Shown one piece after another: positions 1 to 6,289 of a DNA stretch of 9,637 nt; the stretch's first letter is position 1; each line of letters begins with the position of its first letter. The stretch comes from Nitrososphaerota archaeon (lineage in GTDB: Archaea; Thermoproteota; Nitrososphaeria; Nitrososphaerales; CADDZS01). Made by a program: the position numbers and the translations under genes. The stretch is from contig DAHVAI010000408.1 in assembly GCA_027314685.1 (NCBI GenBank), forward strand, positions 1 through 9,637, read 5' to 3'. The notes below the pieces were generated by a model that worked only from the letters and a program-made list of their open reading frames with translations, had not been told where the DNA came from and did not search any database.

Positions 1-84
1 CTTGCTTCTCTGACTCCAGGAGAACTGAATGGCGAGTCTATCGACGTGACAACATGGATCAAAGATCATCCTAGTTCCAAATAA
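1..84 (+). CDS. 3' end of an unidentified protein (partial)
   Basis: Frame 1 is open from the window edge to TAA at 82-84 and encodes the last 27 residues of a protein, including GELNGESIDVTTWIKDHPSSK at its end apart from one leading residue group. A hairpin-type terminator starts 24 bases after the stop, which fits a real gene end. Frame 3 is also open to base 72, so the choice of frame rests on the terminator spacing and ordinary-looking amino-acid content (frame 3 is unusually rich in Arg and Ser). The tail is hydrophilic with no membrane segment or known motif, and I cannot name the family. Confidence 0.5.
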   Translation, partial: LASLTPGELNGESIDVTTWIKDHPSSK

Positions 85-107
85 TCTGATTCACACTTCC
101 GACAAGT

Positions 108-151
108 GCAACGCGCTGAAGTCTTAAATGCGCGTTGCGGATTCCCTTTTT
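108..151 (+). terminator. Hairpin plus T-run terminator after the partial gene
   Basis: A perfect 9-bp GC-rich inverted repeat, GCAACGCGC (108-116) and GCGCGTTGC (130-138), encloses a 13-base loop. It is followed by CCCTTTTT (144-151). Archaeal RNA polymerase stops mainly on T-rich non-template DNA, so the T-run may be the active part and the stem an aid. It lies 24 bases after the stop of the leftmost gene and before the MFS promoter, so it would insulate the two. Confidence 0.6.
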
Positions 152-157
152 GCAAGC

Positions 158-186
158 ATCCTACGAAATTATTAGTTTCGTCGGAT
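158..186 (+). promoter_or_regulatory. Palindromic operator candidate overlapping a TATA-like core
   Basis: ATCCTACGAAA (158-168) pairs with TTTCGTCGGAT (176-186) with one mismatch (T162/C182), giving 10 of 11 matching positions around a 7-base AT-rich centre. The middle, CGAAATTATTA (164-174), resembles an archaeal BRE plus TATA box. If so, transcription would start near 195-198, just upstream of a GAGAGG ribosome-binding-site candidate. A dyad covering the TATA box of an exporter gene is the usual position for a repressor. No regulator gene is in the window, so the binding protein is unknown. It could also be only an RNA hairpin. Confidence 0.4.
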
Positions 187-202
187 ATTGACTGACGGAA
201 TT

Positions 203-219
203 GAGAGGAAAAGAATACG
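203..219 (+). promoter_or_regulatory. Shine-Dalgarno candidate and possible ACG start for the MFS gene
   Basis: GAGAGG (203-208) is a purine-rich ribosome-binding-site candidate. It lies 8 bases before an in-frame ACG (217-219) but 29 bases before the first conventional start, TTG 238, which is too far to act on it. Between the in-frame TGA at 202-204 and TTG 238 there is no ATG, GTG or TTG. The site therefore favours a start near 217. Confidence 0.35.
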
Positions 220-237
220 CAGTACAAGTACGTCGTT

Positions 238-1632
238 TTGATTAACACATCGATCGGGGCGTTCATGTCCCTGCTCGATTCTAACATTGTCCTGATTTCC
301 CTTCCCACCATAATCCGGAAGCTCGCCGATACCTCCACGATTGACGCACTATGGATAATCATGGGCTACATCATGGTGATCTCAACGATACTTCTCACTA
401 TCGGAAGACTAGGAGACATCTTCGGCAGAATCAAGATGTACAAGTTTGGCTTTGCAGTCTTCACCATTGGCTCTGGTTTATGCAGTATTTCATTCAACGG
501 CGCCGCGCTGGTTTTTTTCAGATTGATACAGGGTGTAGGAGCAGCCATGATTTATTCGAATAGTACCGCAATAATCACCGATACTTTCCCACCGTCAGAG
601 AGAGGCCGCGCTCTTGGGATTAACCAGGTAGGAGGAATAGCAGGTTCGGTCATCGGACTTGTCGCAGGTGGAGTGCTAACTTCTGTGCTTGGATGGCCGT
701 CAATCTTTTGGATTAACCTTCCCGTGGGAGCGTTTGCGACGATTTGGGCGCACCTCAGGCTTAAGGAGCTTGGTGTGAAGACAAAAGGTGAGCGGCCCGA
801 TGTTATTGGCATGGTCTCGTTTGCATCAGGTCTTGCTCTTGCCCTTCTCGGCTTGGTGTTCGGATCACTATCTGGTTGGGGCTATCTTGATTTGGGGATG
901 ATGACAGGTGGTTTTTTGATCATCGTCGCATTTGTCCTTTTAGAGACAAAGATTCGGGCACCAATGATGGACATGGCGCTGTTCAAGATCCGAGAGTTCA
1001 GCTCAGGTATATTCGCAAACCTTCTAGCTGCTACATCGCGAGGTGCTGTTTCCTTTGTCCTTGTGTTTTACTTTCAAGGCATACTACTCTTGGACGCATT
1101 CAAAGCGGGTGTGATGTTGATTCCGTTCTCAGTCGCATTCGTAGTATTCGGACCGATCAGCGGGTACCTTTCTGACAGGCTCGGGTCAAGGCCATTTGCG
1201 ACATCTGGTATGGCGATTTCGGCAGCTGCTTTCTTCTGGTTTTCTCTTCTTCCCAAAAATACGCCGTATTGGTTACTTGTGATGCCTATGATCCTCACCG
1301 GCATAGGCGGCGGATTGTTTGTCTCGCCGAACGTTGCTTCCATCATGACTTCGGTCCCGGTCAACCGCAGAGGAATAGCTGCGGGAATGTCTTCTACACT
1401 ATTCAACTCAGGCATGCTACTTAGCTTGGGAATCACTTTCGCAATCTTTGCTACAAGCGTTCCTGATGCAATCCTCCAAGAAATATTCGCAGGACTTCCA
1501 GTTCCAGCAGGAGCCATCGACATCCTTCGCTTTGTGGGAGCAATGCATCTTGTGTTTGATTTCATGGCCGTGATTAGCTGTATTGCTGCGGTTTCGGCCT
1601 TCTTGAGCGGGTCCCGGCCGAGAACGACCTAA
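238..1632 (+). CDS. DHA2-type (14-TM) MFS drug/proton antiporter
   Basis: Polytopic inner-membrane transporter of 464 residues, predicted to export a hydrophobic drug or metabolite in exchange for protons. MFS signatures appear in order: D1-like LDSNIVLISLP (13-23), motif A GRLGDIFGR (56-64), motif B RLIQGVGAA (95-103), a motif-C-like Gly-rich stretch GGIAGSVIGLVAGG (132-145), and a second-half motif-A echo, GYLSDRLGSRP. Length and motif set fit the DHA2 family. The TTG at 238 is the first conventional start, but it cuts into TM1: the in-frame codons before it read QYKYVV, which matches the usual N-terminal sequence of relatives. The true start may therefore be ACG 217, giving 471 residues. 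The gene is probably monocistronic, because trxB has its own promoter. The substrate cannot be told from sequence. Confidence 0.9.
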   Translation: MINTSIGAFMSLLDSNIVLISLPTIIRKLADTSTIDALWIIMGYIMVISTILLTIGRLGDIFGRIKMYKFGFAVFTIGSGLCSISFNGAALVFFRLIQGVGAAMIYSNSTAIITDTFPPSERGRALGINQVGGIAGSVIGLVAGGVLTSVLGWPSIFWINLPVGAFATIWAHLRLKELGVKTKGERPDVIGMVSFASGLALALLGLVFGSLSGWGYLDLGMMTGGFLIIVAFVLLETKIRAPMMDMALFKIREFSSGIFANLLAATSRGAVSFVLVFYFQGILLLDAFKAGVMLIPFSVAFVVFGPISGYLSDRLGSRPFATSGMAISAAAFFWFSLLPKNTPYWLLVMPMILTGIGGGLFVSPNVASIMTSVPVNRRGIAAGMSSTLFNSGMLLSLGITFAIFATSVPDAILQEIFAGLPVPAGAIDILRFVGAMHLVFDFMAVISCIAAVSAFLSGSRPRTT

Positions 1633-1654
1633 AAAGAATCAGACACCCGCTCCC

Positions 1655-1660
1655 TTTAAA
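1655..1660 (+). promoter_or_regulatory. TATA box of trxB (leaderless promoter)
   Basis: TTTAAA at 1655-1660, within CCCTTTAAATTCG, is centred about 28 bases before ATG 1686. Archaeal TATA boxes sit roughly 25-28 bases before the transcription start, so the transcript would begin at or next to the ATG. No ribosome-binding site is present in between, which agrees with a leaderless mRNA. The site lies only 23 bases after the MFS stop codon. Confidence 0.55.
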
Positions 1661-1685
1661 TTCGCGAAAGTCGTATTTGCTGATT

Positions 1686-2633
1686 ATGCACAAGCGATTG
1701 ATAATTATTGGATCAGGCCCTGCTGGCTATACCGCGGCAATTTACTCCTCGCGAGCCAATCTTGAGCCCCTCATGATAGCTGGAACACAATCCGGCGGCC
1801 AGCTTATGATTACGACAGAAGTTGACAATTATCCAGGCTTTCCCGAAGGCATCCAAGGACCGGAACTAATGGAACGATTTCGAAAGCAAGCGGAAAGATT
1901 CGGGACGCAGATAGTCGATGCTGACGTCACCTCTGTGGATTTTAGACGTAGTCCATTCACCGTAAGGACAGACAGCGAATCACATACAGCAGACAGCATC
2001 ATAATTGCAACGGGTGCAAACGCAAGATGGCTAGGTATCGAATCCGAACTGAGATTGCGCGGAAAGGGAGTTTCTGCCTGCGCAACATGCGATGCTTTCT
2101 TCTTCAAGAACAAAGATGTCTACGTTGTAGGTGGCGGTGACACAGCAATGGAAGAGTCAACGTTTCTGGCAAAGTTCGCAAAACATGTTACTATAGTGCA
2201 TCGAAGAGAATCACTTCGAGCTTCAAAGGCTATGCAGGAAAAAGCAATGTCAAACCCGAAAATCTCATTCATTTGGAATGCTGCAGTGATTGATGTTCTA
2301 GGCAAGGATCACGTAACAGGTCTTAGACTCAAGAACCTTGTTGATGGGACTGTACGCGAAGTCCCTGCTGATGGGTTGTTCCTTGCTATTGGTCACGACC
2401 CTGCAAGCTTTCTGTTCAAGGGCCAGCTCGAAACTGACGATAAGGGCTACATAGTAGTACACGATCACACGAAGTCAAGTGTCGAAGGAGTTTTTGTTGC
2501 AGGTGATGTACATGATCCGCGATACAGACAGGCAGTGAGCGCCGCAGGATCAGGATGCGAAGCGGCGCTTGATGCAGAAAAATATCTTGGTGAAAACAAA
2601 TCAAAGCTCGAAAGCAAACCACTAACGCATTGA
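1686..2633 (+). CDS. trxB: Thioredoxin reductase (NADPH-type, FAD flavoprotein)
   Basis: Cytosolic FAD enzyme of 315 residues that moves electrons from NAD(P)H to thioredoxin or a similar protein; the length is normal for the low-molecular-weight family. Visible parts: FAD Rossmann motif GSGPAG (9-14); ATG motif at the end of the first FAD half (108-110); redox pair Cys132/Cys135 in CATCDAFF; NADPH-domain GGGDTA (149-154); HRRESLRAS (172-180), whose arginines suit the 2'-phosphate of NADPH; and C-terminal FAD motif GVFVAGDVHDPRYRQ. The usual Gly after CATCD is Ala here, a mild change. ATG 1686 is preferred over in-frame TTG 1677 because the TATA box predicts a transcript beginning near it and the FAD motif follows at the normal distance. 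No thioredoxin gene is nearby. Confidence 0.95.
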   Translation: MHKRLIIIGSGPAGYTAAIYSSRANLEPLMIAGTQSGGQLMITTEVDNYPGFPEGIQGPELMERFRKQAERFGTQIVDADVTSVDFRRSPFTVRTDSESHTADSIIIATGANARWLGIESELRLRGKGVSACATCDAFFFKNKDVYVVGGGDTAMEESTFLAKFAKHVTIVHRRESLRASKAMQEKAMSNPKISFIWNAAVIDVLGKDHVTGLRLKNLVDGTVREVPADGLFLAIGHDPASFLFKGQLETDDKGYIVVHDHTKSSVEGVFVAGDVHDPRYRQAVSAAGSGCEAALDAEKYLGENKSKLESKPLTH

Positions 2634-2640
2634 CAACTTA

Positions 2641-2675
2641 GTCTTGTTTAAGACAACGCTTAAAACTGTTAAGAG
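2641..2675 (+). promoter_or_regulatory. Promoter/operator region of the acyl-CoA operon with TTAAG repeats
   Basis: The 80 bases between trxB and the enoyl-CoA hydratase contain a small hairpin GTCTT-gttt-AAGAC (2641-2654), a dyad CTTAA-aactg-TTAAG (2659-2673), and three related octamers, TTTAAGAC (2647), CTTAAAAC (2659) and GTTAAGAG (2668). CTTAAAAC could serve as the TATA box, giving a start near 2688 and a short leader with a ribosome-binding site. The repeats could bind a regulator, or the first hairpin could end the trxB transcript. The individual roles are not resolved. Confidence 0.35.
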
Positions 2676-2701
2676 ACATTTTACTCTCACCCGACCTAAA
2701 C

Positions 2702-2708
2702 GAAGGTG
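2702..2708 (+). promoter_or_regulatory. Shine-Dalgarno site that decides the TTG start of the hydratase
   Basis: GAAGGTG differs from the archaeal consensus GGAGGTG by one base and ends 5 bases before TTG 2714. It supports TTG as the start, since no other start codon lies between it and the conserved N-terminal residues. Confidence 0.6.
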
Positions 2709-2713
2709 TTGTT

Positions 2714-3499
2714 TTGACAGCAGAATTCATCAAAATCAAAAAGGAAGAAACTGCATTTATCATGACACTTGATAATCCACCGGTAAATGCGCTGAATCTT
2801 AAGATGCATGAAGAGGTATCTCTCGCAATCAAGGAAGGTACTGATGATTCAGAGGTGAGAGGGATCGTTGTTACCGGAGCTGGCAGCAATGCGTTTTGTG
2901 CAGGCGCTGACCTGAAAATGATGCAGAACTTGAAACCCGAAGAAGGTGTCAACATTGTGGCGACTGGTCACAAGACCTTCAACGAGATTGAGAATTGCCC
3001 AAAGCCAGTAATCGCCGCGGTAAATGGTCTAGCACTCGGCGGTGGATGTGAACTTGCAATGGCTTGCGATCTCCGTTTTGTTTCCGATAGGGCCAGGTTT
3101 GGGCAACCTGAAGTTAACCTGGGACTCATACCCGCGTGGGGGGGAACGCAAAGGATGAGTAGATTGGTCGGAAAGGCGAAAGCGAAGGAGCTTATTTTTT
3201 CAGGTCAGATTATCAACGCGCAGGAAGCGCTCAGAATTGGTCTGGTAAACAAGATACTTCCGGATGGAGAGGAGCTACGAGCGGCCACCGATTATATCCG
3301 AATGCTTACCGCCAAAGTGTCGCCGCTAGCGCTTACGCAAGCAAAGATTGCAATAAACCAAGGATTGCAAAAGGCATCCCTTGCAGAAGGCCTGCAATTC
3401 GAAATTGATGCAATAAAAGTGCTTTCACAGAGTCAGGATCTTGCCGAAGGTATTCAAGCCTTCTTTCAAAAGCGCCCCCCAAAGTTTACAGGCAAGTAA
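2714..3499 (+). CDS. Enoyl-CoA hydratase (crotonase family)
   Basis: Cytosolic enzyme of 261 residues, the usual length, expected to add water across the double bond of a 2-enoyl-CoA such as crotonyl-CoA. Crotonase-fold signatures are complete: NPPVNALN (21-28), the oxyanion-hole segment CAGADLKMM (62-70), ALGGGCELAMACDLRF with Glu113, and GQPEVNLGLIPAWGGTQR with Glu133. Both glutamates of the two-Glu hydratase mechanism are present, which favours hydratase over isomerase or dehalogenase activity. It is first in a cluster with acyl-CoA dehydrogenase 13 bases downstream and ETF-like genes after that, so fatty-acid or short acyl-CoA oxidation is the likely setting. A role as crotonyl-CoA hydratase in the 3-hydroxypropionate/4-hydroxybutyrate cycle is also possible. 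Chain-length preference is not readable from sequence. Confidence 0.93.
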   Translation: MTAEFIKIKKEETAFIMTLDNPPVNALNLKMHEEVSLAIKEGTDDSEVRGIVVTGAGSNAFCAGADLKMMQNLKPEEGVNIVATGHKTFNEIENCPKPVIAAVNGLALGGGCELAMACDLRFVSDRARFGQPEVNLGLIPAWGGTQRMSRLVGKAKAKELIFSGQIINAQEALRIGLVNKILPDGEELRAATDYIRMLTAKVSPLALTQAKIAINQGLQKASLAEGLQFEIDAIKVLSQSQDLAEGIQAFFQKRPPKFTGK

Positions 3500-3512
3500 T
3501 GTGTAAATTCCA

Positions 3513-4742
3513 TTGACTCTCAGCGTCAGTGCAAGAGTAACTGATCCCATATACGATTACAAACTGCCGTTAAAGTATCAGCTCTTTAGAGATGCGATGC
3601 GCGAATTCCTTCGCACCGAGATTGCAGACACAGTTGAATATTATGACAAGATGGAAGAGTTCCCAGAAGAGAACATCGAGAAATTCGGCAAATATGGATA
3701 CATGGGAATACCAATACCACTGATGTATGGCGGAGCTGAACTTGGTGAATTCGGTTACGGGATAGCAGTCCAAGAAATTGGTAAGATTTGTTCAAGCCAC
3801 GGAACGATTGTGGGAGCTCACACCGGATTGTGCTGTGTTCCTATCTGGCTCTTCGGAAATGAGGAACAAAGAAAGAAATATCTGAACGATCTAGCTTCTG
3901 GGAAAAAACTCGGCGCTTTTGGCCTTACCGAGCCCGGCGCAGGAAGCGACGCGGCAAACCTAAAGACTATCGCGACGAAAAGCGGCGATCATTATCTCAT
4001 CAATGGGACAAAGCAATTCATCAGCAACGGGGATCGTGCTGATACTATAGTGGTATTTGCCGCAAACGACATTTCTCTTGGTGCTTATGGTGGCATCACT
4101 GCATTCATCGTTGAGAGATCATTTGGCGGCATCATGACTTCAAAATTGGAGAAGAAGATGGGAATTAGAGGGTCCTCGACTGCGCAGATCACTTTTCAGG
4201 ATTGTTCAGTCCCGAAAGAGAATATTCTCGGCACTCTCGGAGCAGGATTCATAGTTGCCCTAACTGCTCTGGACGGCGGAAGGGCATCCTTGTCAGCTGG
4301 CGCGGTCGGCGGCTGCGAGATGGCACTGGAAGCTATGGTAGACCGGGCGAACAACCATCCTAGACTGGCCTCACAACAATCGGTCCAGTGGATGATTGCA
4401 GACACTGCAATCGATGCTCATGTCTCTCGCCTTACCAGCTACGCCTCGCTGGAAGAGGTCGCCACATATTTCGAGAGGCTGGCCAGAGGAGAAAAGATTC
4501 CGAGAGAGGAACGCGAATCAATCTCCAGACATACGGCCATAGCCAAGGCGTTTTGCTCAGAAGCTGCCAGTCGCTCATTGGAAAGAGCGATTCAAGTGCT
4601 AGGCGTCGAGGGATATGCAGAAGGAAGCGGAATAGAGCGAGGTTACAGAGATTCCGTGATCGCAGAGATTTATGAGGGAACAAATGACATTCAGCGACTT
4701 GTAATCGCAAGAGATATTCTTAACTTGCAGAATACAATCTAA
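3513..4742 (+). CDS. Acyl-CoA dehydrogenase
   Basis: FAD enzyme of 409 residues that desaturates an acyl-CoA at C2-C3 and passes electrons to an acceptor, normally ETF. It shows the all-alpha N-terminal domain, the central signature LTEPGAGSDAANL (138-150), FISNGDRAD (169-177), and the C-terminal helical domain with IQVLGVEGYAEGSGIERGYRD interrupted only by normal variation and IYEGTNDIQR (386-395). Glu388 in YEGT is the catalytic-base position of short- and medium-chain enzymes. Relative to the usual length of about 380 there is an extra charged stretch near 318-337. TTG 3513 is the only feasible start: an in-frame GTG at 3501 is followed at once by TAA. No clear ribosome-binding site is seen, so coupling to the preceding gene is likely. 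Substrate unknown. Confidence 0.94.
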   Translation: MTLSVSARVTDPIYDYKLPLKYQLFRDAMREFLRTEIADTVEYYDKMEEFPEENIEKFGKYGYMGIPIPLMYGGAELGEFGYGIAVQEIGKICSSHGTIVGAHTGLCCVPIWLFGNEEQRKKYLNDLASGKKLGAFGLTEPGAGSDAANLKTIATKSGDHYLINGTKQFISNGDRADTIVVFAANDISLGAYGGITAFIVERSFGGIMTSKLEKKMGIRGSSTAQITFQDCSVPKENILGTLGAGFIVALTALDGGRASLSAGAVGGCEMALEAMVDRANNHPRLASQQSVQWMIADTAIDAHVSRLTSYASLEEVATYFERLARGEKIPREERESISRHTAIAKAFCSEAASRSLERAIQVLGVEGYAEGSGIERGYRDSVIAEIYEGTNDIQRLVIARDILNLQNTI

Positions 4743-4760
4743 TCCTGATGCACTAGGGCA

Positions 4761-5399
4761 GTGTTGGTTTCACCAATTCAGATTCTTGTTTACGTGCAGG
4801 CCATACCCACGGCCGTTTCGAGTTCCGCCAAGAAATTCGAAGACTTGCAGGATTCTCAGTTTAAAATGACGCATTCGAGCAAGAAAGCACTGTCGTTTGC
4901 ATCAGCACTTGGAGCGAGTGAAGTTATTGCGATTGGTTATCCTCAGATACTCCGAGATGCAATCATGAGAGGTGCAACTAGATTCAAAGCGGTGCCACTC
5001 TGCGAAGATCCATTACAGCAGCTTTCTTTCTTCCCTCAAGAGGCGACGACAGACCACATCATCATCGGCGAGAATCCCGAATGGATTTTCACTGGAGCAT
5101 CACTTGCTGGTGCTGTGTCTCAGAAAATTGCCAAGCGATTGGTTGTTTGCAACACGTGTGATCCCCTCGACTTGTCTAGCGGGTCAGTCATCCTAGTAAG
5201 AGATTCCGGTACAAGTGCAGGGAGCATTAACATTCGCAGAGTAAAGAAGGCGTCAGAAGCAAGTATCTATCCCGAGGGAGTGTTGGGCAGTTCCACACTA
5301 CTAAGGCAAGAATCAGGCAAGACAGAAGTAGTGAGCGGACAGCCATCCGAAGTGGCATCAGCGCTTTCAAGGAAATTAAGACGACTAACCAGGGAATGA
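4761..5399 (+). CDS. etfB: Divergent, short electron transfer flavoprotein beta-like subunit
   Basis: A protein of 212 residues, against about 250-265 for normal EtfB, with the family's alpha/beta nucleotide-binding layout. ILVYVQAIP (8-16) matches the opening strand (ILVxVKQVP), and KKALSFASALGASEVIAIGYP with ILRDAIMRGATRF (41-75) matches the AlEeA...GADR region. IIGENPEWIFTGASLAGAVSQKIAKRL (101-127, read with its gaps) takes the place of the AMP-loop (normally G-x-D-x-x-TGQ-x-x-x-LA), but the Asp and the Gln are gone. The C-terminal NEPRY...LP...AKKK region that includes the recognition loop is not recognisable. It lies 18 bases after the acyl-CoA dehydrogenase and overlaps etfA. GTG 4761 is the first start; TTG 4764 is better spaced (5 bases) from AGGG at 4755-4758. 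Family assignment rests on N-terminal similarity and context. Confidence 0.75.
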   Translation: MLVSPIQILVYVQAIPTAVSSSAKKFEDLQDSQFKMTHSSKKALSFASALGASEVIAIGYPQILRDAIMRGATRFKAVPLCEDPLQQLSFFPQEATTDHIIIGENPEWIFTGASLAGAVSQKIAKRLVVCNTCDPLDLSSGSVILVRDSGTSAGSINIRRVKKASEASIYPEGVLGSSTLLRQESGKTEVVSGQPSEVASALSRKLRRLTRE

Positions 5400-6235
5400 A
5401 ATGCATGATCGATGCGTTCTGTGAATTTGGTGGAGAGAACGTACTTGGGAAGGCCAGAGAAATGGCAGACTCTATCGGTGACAGAGTGAGAGCAATTGTT
5501 TCATCGAGCAGATCTTCCGATCCGCAGAGATTGTTGTATCTCGGTGCCGACGAGGTTCTGAAATGCGATACGAAGGAAACGAGCGACTGGATTGACTTGT
5601 TTTCTTCGCTGATATCGAACGAGGCTCAATTGAAATTGGTGATATTCCCTTCAAACGTTGTTTGCAATGCCATAATGGGTGCGATCTATGCAAAGGAAAG
5701 CCGCAAGATTTCTCTGTACTACGATGATGCTGATCTCTTGGATTCGAGCAATGTCACAAAATCGCTTGTGGGAACAGGGTTCGCATTTCAGAGTAGCTTT
5801 GATGGCAAGGTGAAATTGGTCTCGATCAAGACGTCTTCCCTTTCCCCGCCATTCGAAGATTCCTCAAGATATGGAAAGGTGAGAATTGCTGAATGGAAAA
5901 AGGACGACGGATTCAAGTCAGTTCCGCTCAACGTCGAATCGGGAATAGAAACTAGCAAGCTTACCATACTGGTAGGCCCGGATACCAGTAGTGTTGTCTA
6001 TGACCTTTCAGAAAAGCTTGGAAAGAAGTATATGGCTAGAGTCATGAAATTATCTAGAGAAATCGAGGTCATCTACGGCCCTTGCCTTGCCGTCGGAATA
6101 GAGGCAAGAGCTAGAGATCTTCCTAGATTTGAGGGTTACCTTGTGGCAATTAATTCAAAGAGGGCTCCAATAACTGCCATTGCCGACGCGGTTGTACAAA
6201 GTCAAGACATCGAGACAATACTGTCGACCATGTAG
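5396..6235 (+). CDS. etfA: Divergent electron transfer flavoprotein alpha-like subunit lacking the FAD motif
   Basis: A protein of 279 residues, shorter than the usual 310-330. The N-terminal domain fits EtfA: AFCEFGGENVLGKAREMAD (7-25), LGADEVLKCD (49-58), and a gTGFAFQSSFDGKVKLVSIK stretch (about 126-145) like the family's GGKA...V segment. In the C-terminal domain, normally the FAD site, the SGGRG motif is replaced by VGPDT (193-197), and the S-R-x-x-V-D-x-G, GQTG and GISGAIQH elements are missing or unrecognisable. The terminal VAINSKRAPITAIADAVV (250-267) is kept. The ATG overlaps the EtfB stop (ATGA), suggesting coupled translation. The in-frame ATG at 5405 is an alternative, 10 bases after AGGG and matching the usual N-terminus. 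FAD binding is doubtful. Confidence 0.75.
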   Translation: MKCMIDAFCEFGGENVLGKAREMADSIGDRVRAIVSSSRSSDPQRLLYLGADEVLKCDTKETSDWIDLFSSLISNEAQLKLVIFPSNVVCNAIMGAIYAKESRKISLYYDDADLLDSSNVTKSLVGTGFAFQSSFDGKVKLVSIKTSSLSPPFEDSSRYGKVRIAEWKKDDGFKSVPLNVESGIETSKLTILVGPDTSSVVYDLSEKLGKKYMARVMKLSREIEVIYGPCLAVGIEARARDLPRFEGYLVAINSKRAPITAIADAVVQSQDIETILSTM

Positions 6236-6271
6236 CTTGTGCAAACATAATAACTCGAAAAATAGATCTTT

Positions 6272-6280
6272 GGGAGAAGG
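6272..6280 (+). promoter_or_regulatory. Shine-Dalgarno site for dphB
   Basis: GGGAGAAGG ends 9 bases before TTG 6290 and supports that start. The 54-base gap after etfA also holds AT-rich stretches (6246-6265) that could be a promoter, but no TATA element is convincingly placed for a leadered start, so read-through from the acyl-CoA operon is possible. Confidence 0.55.
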
Positions 6281-6289
6281 TCTTTTGTC

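Noticed and set aside
163..181. The ACGAAA/TTTCGT dyad as a second terminator
   Set aside because: No T-run follows it, and a better hairpin terminator with CCCTTTTT lies just upstream, so a promoter/operator role was preferred.
202..245. Small frame from TTG 201 joining the MFS gene by a frameshift
   Set aside because: It ends at TAA 243-245 and would need an unseen base change to join. The ACG start explains the conserved residues without a shift.
1074..1565. A 163-residue open frame antisense to the MFS gene
   Set aside because: It lies wholly inside a well-supported transporter gene, shows no recognisable family, and its Pro/Ile/Asn-rich composition is what the complement of membrane-helix codons gives.
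2083..2100. CATCDAFF instead of CATCDGFF in thioredoxin reductase as a sign of altered function
   Set aside because: Both redox cysteines and the Asp are kept and Gly to Ala is a mild change; all other motifs are normal.
4388..4675. A 95-residue plus-strand frame inside the acyl-CoA dehydrogenase gene
   Set aside because: Arg-rich out-of-frame reading of the conserved C-terminal domain; no supporting signal.
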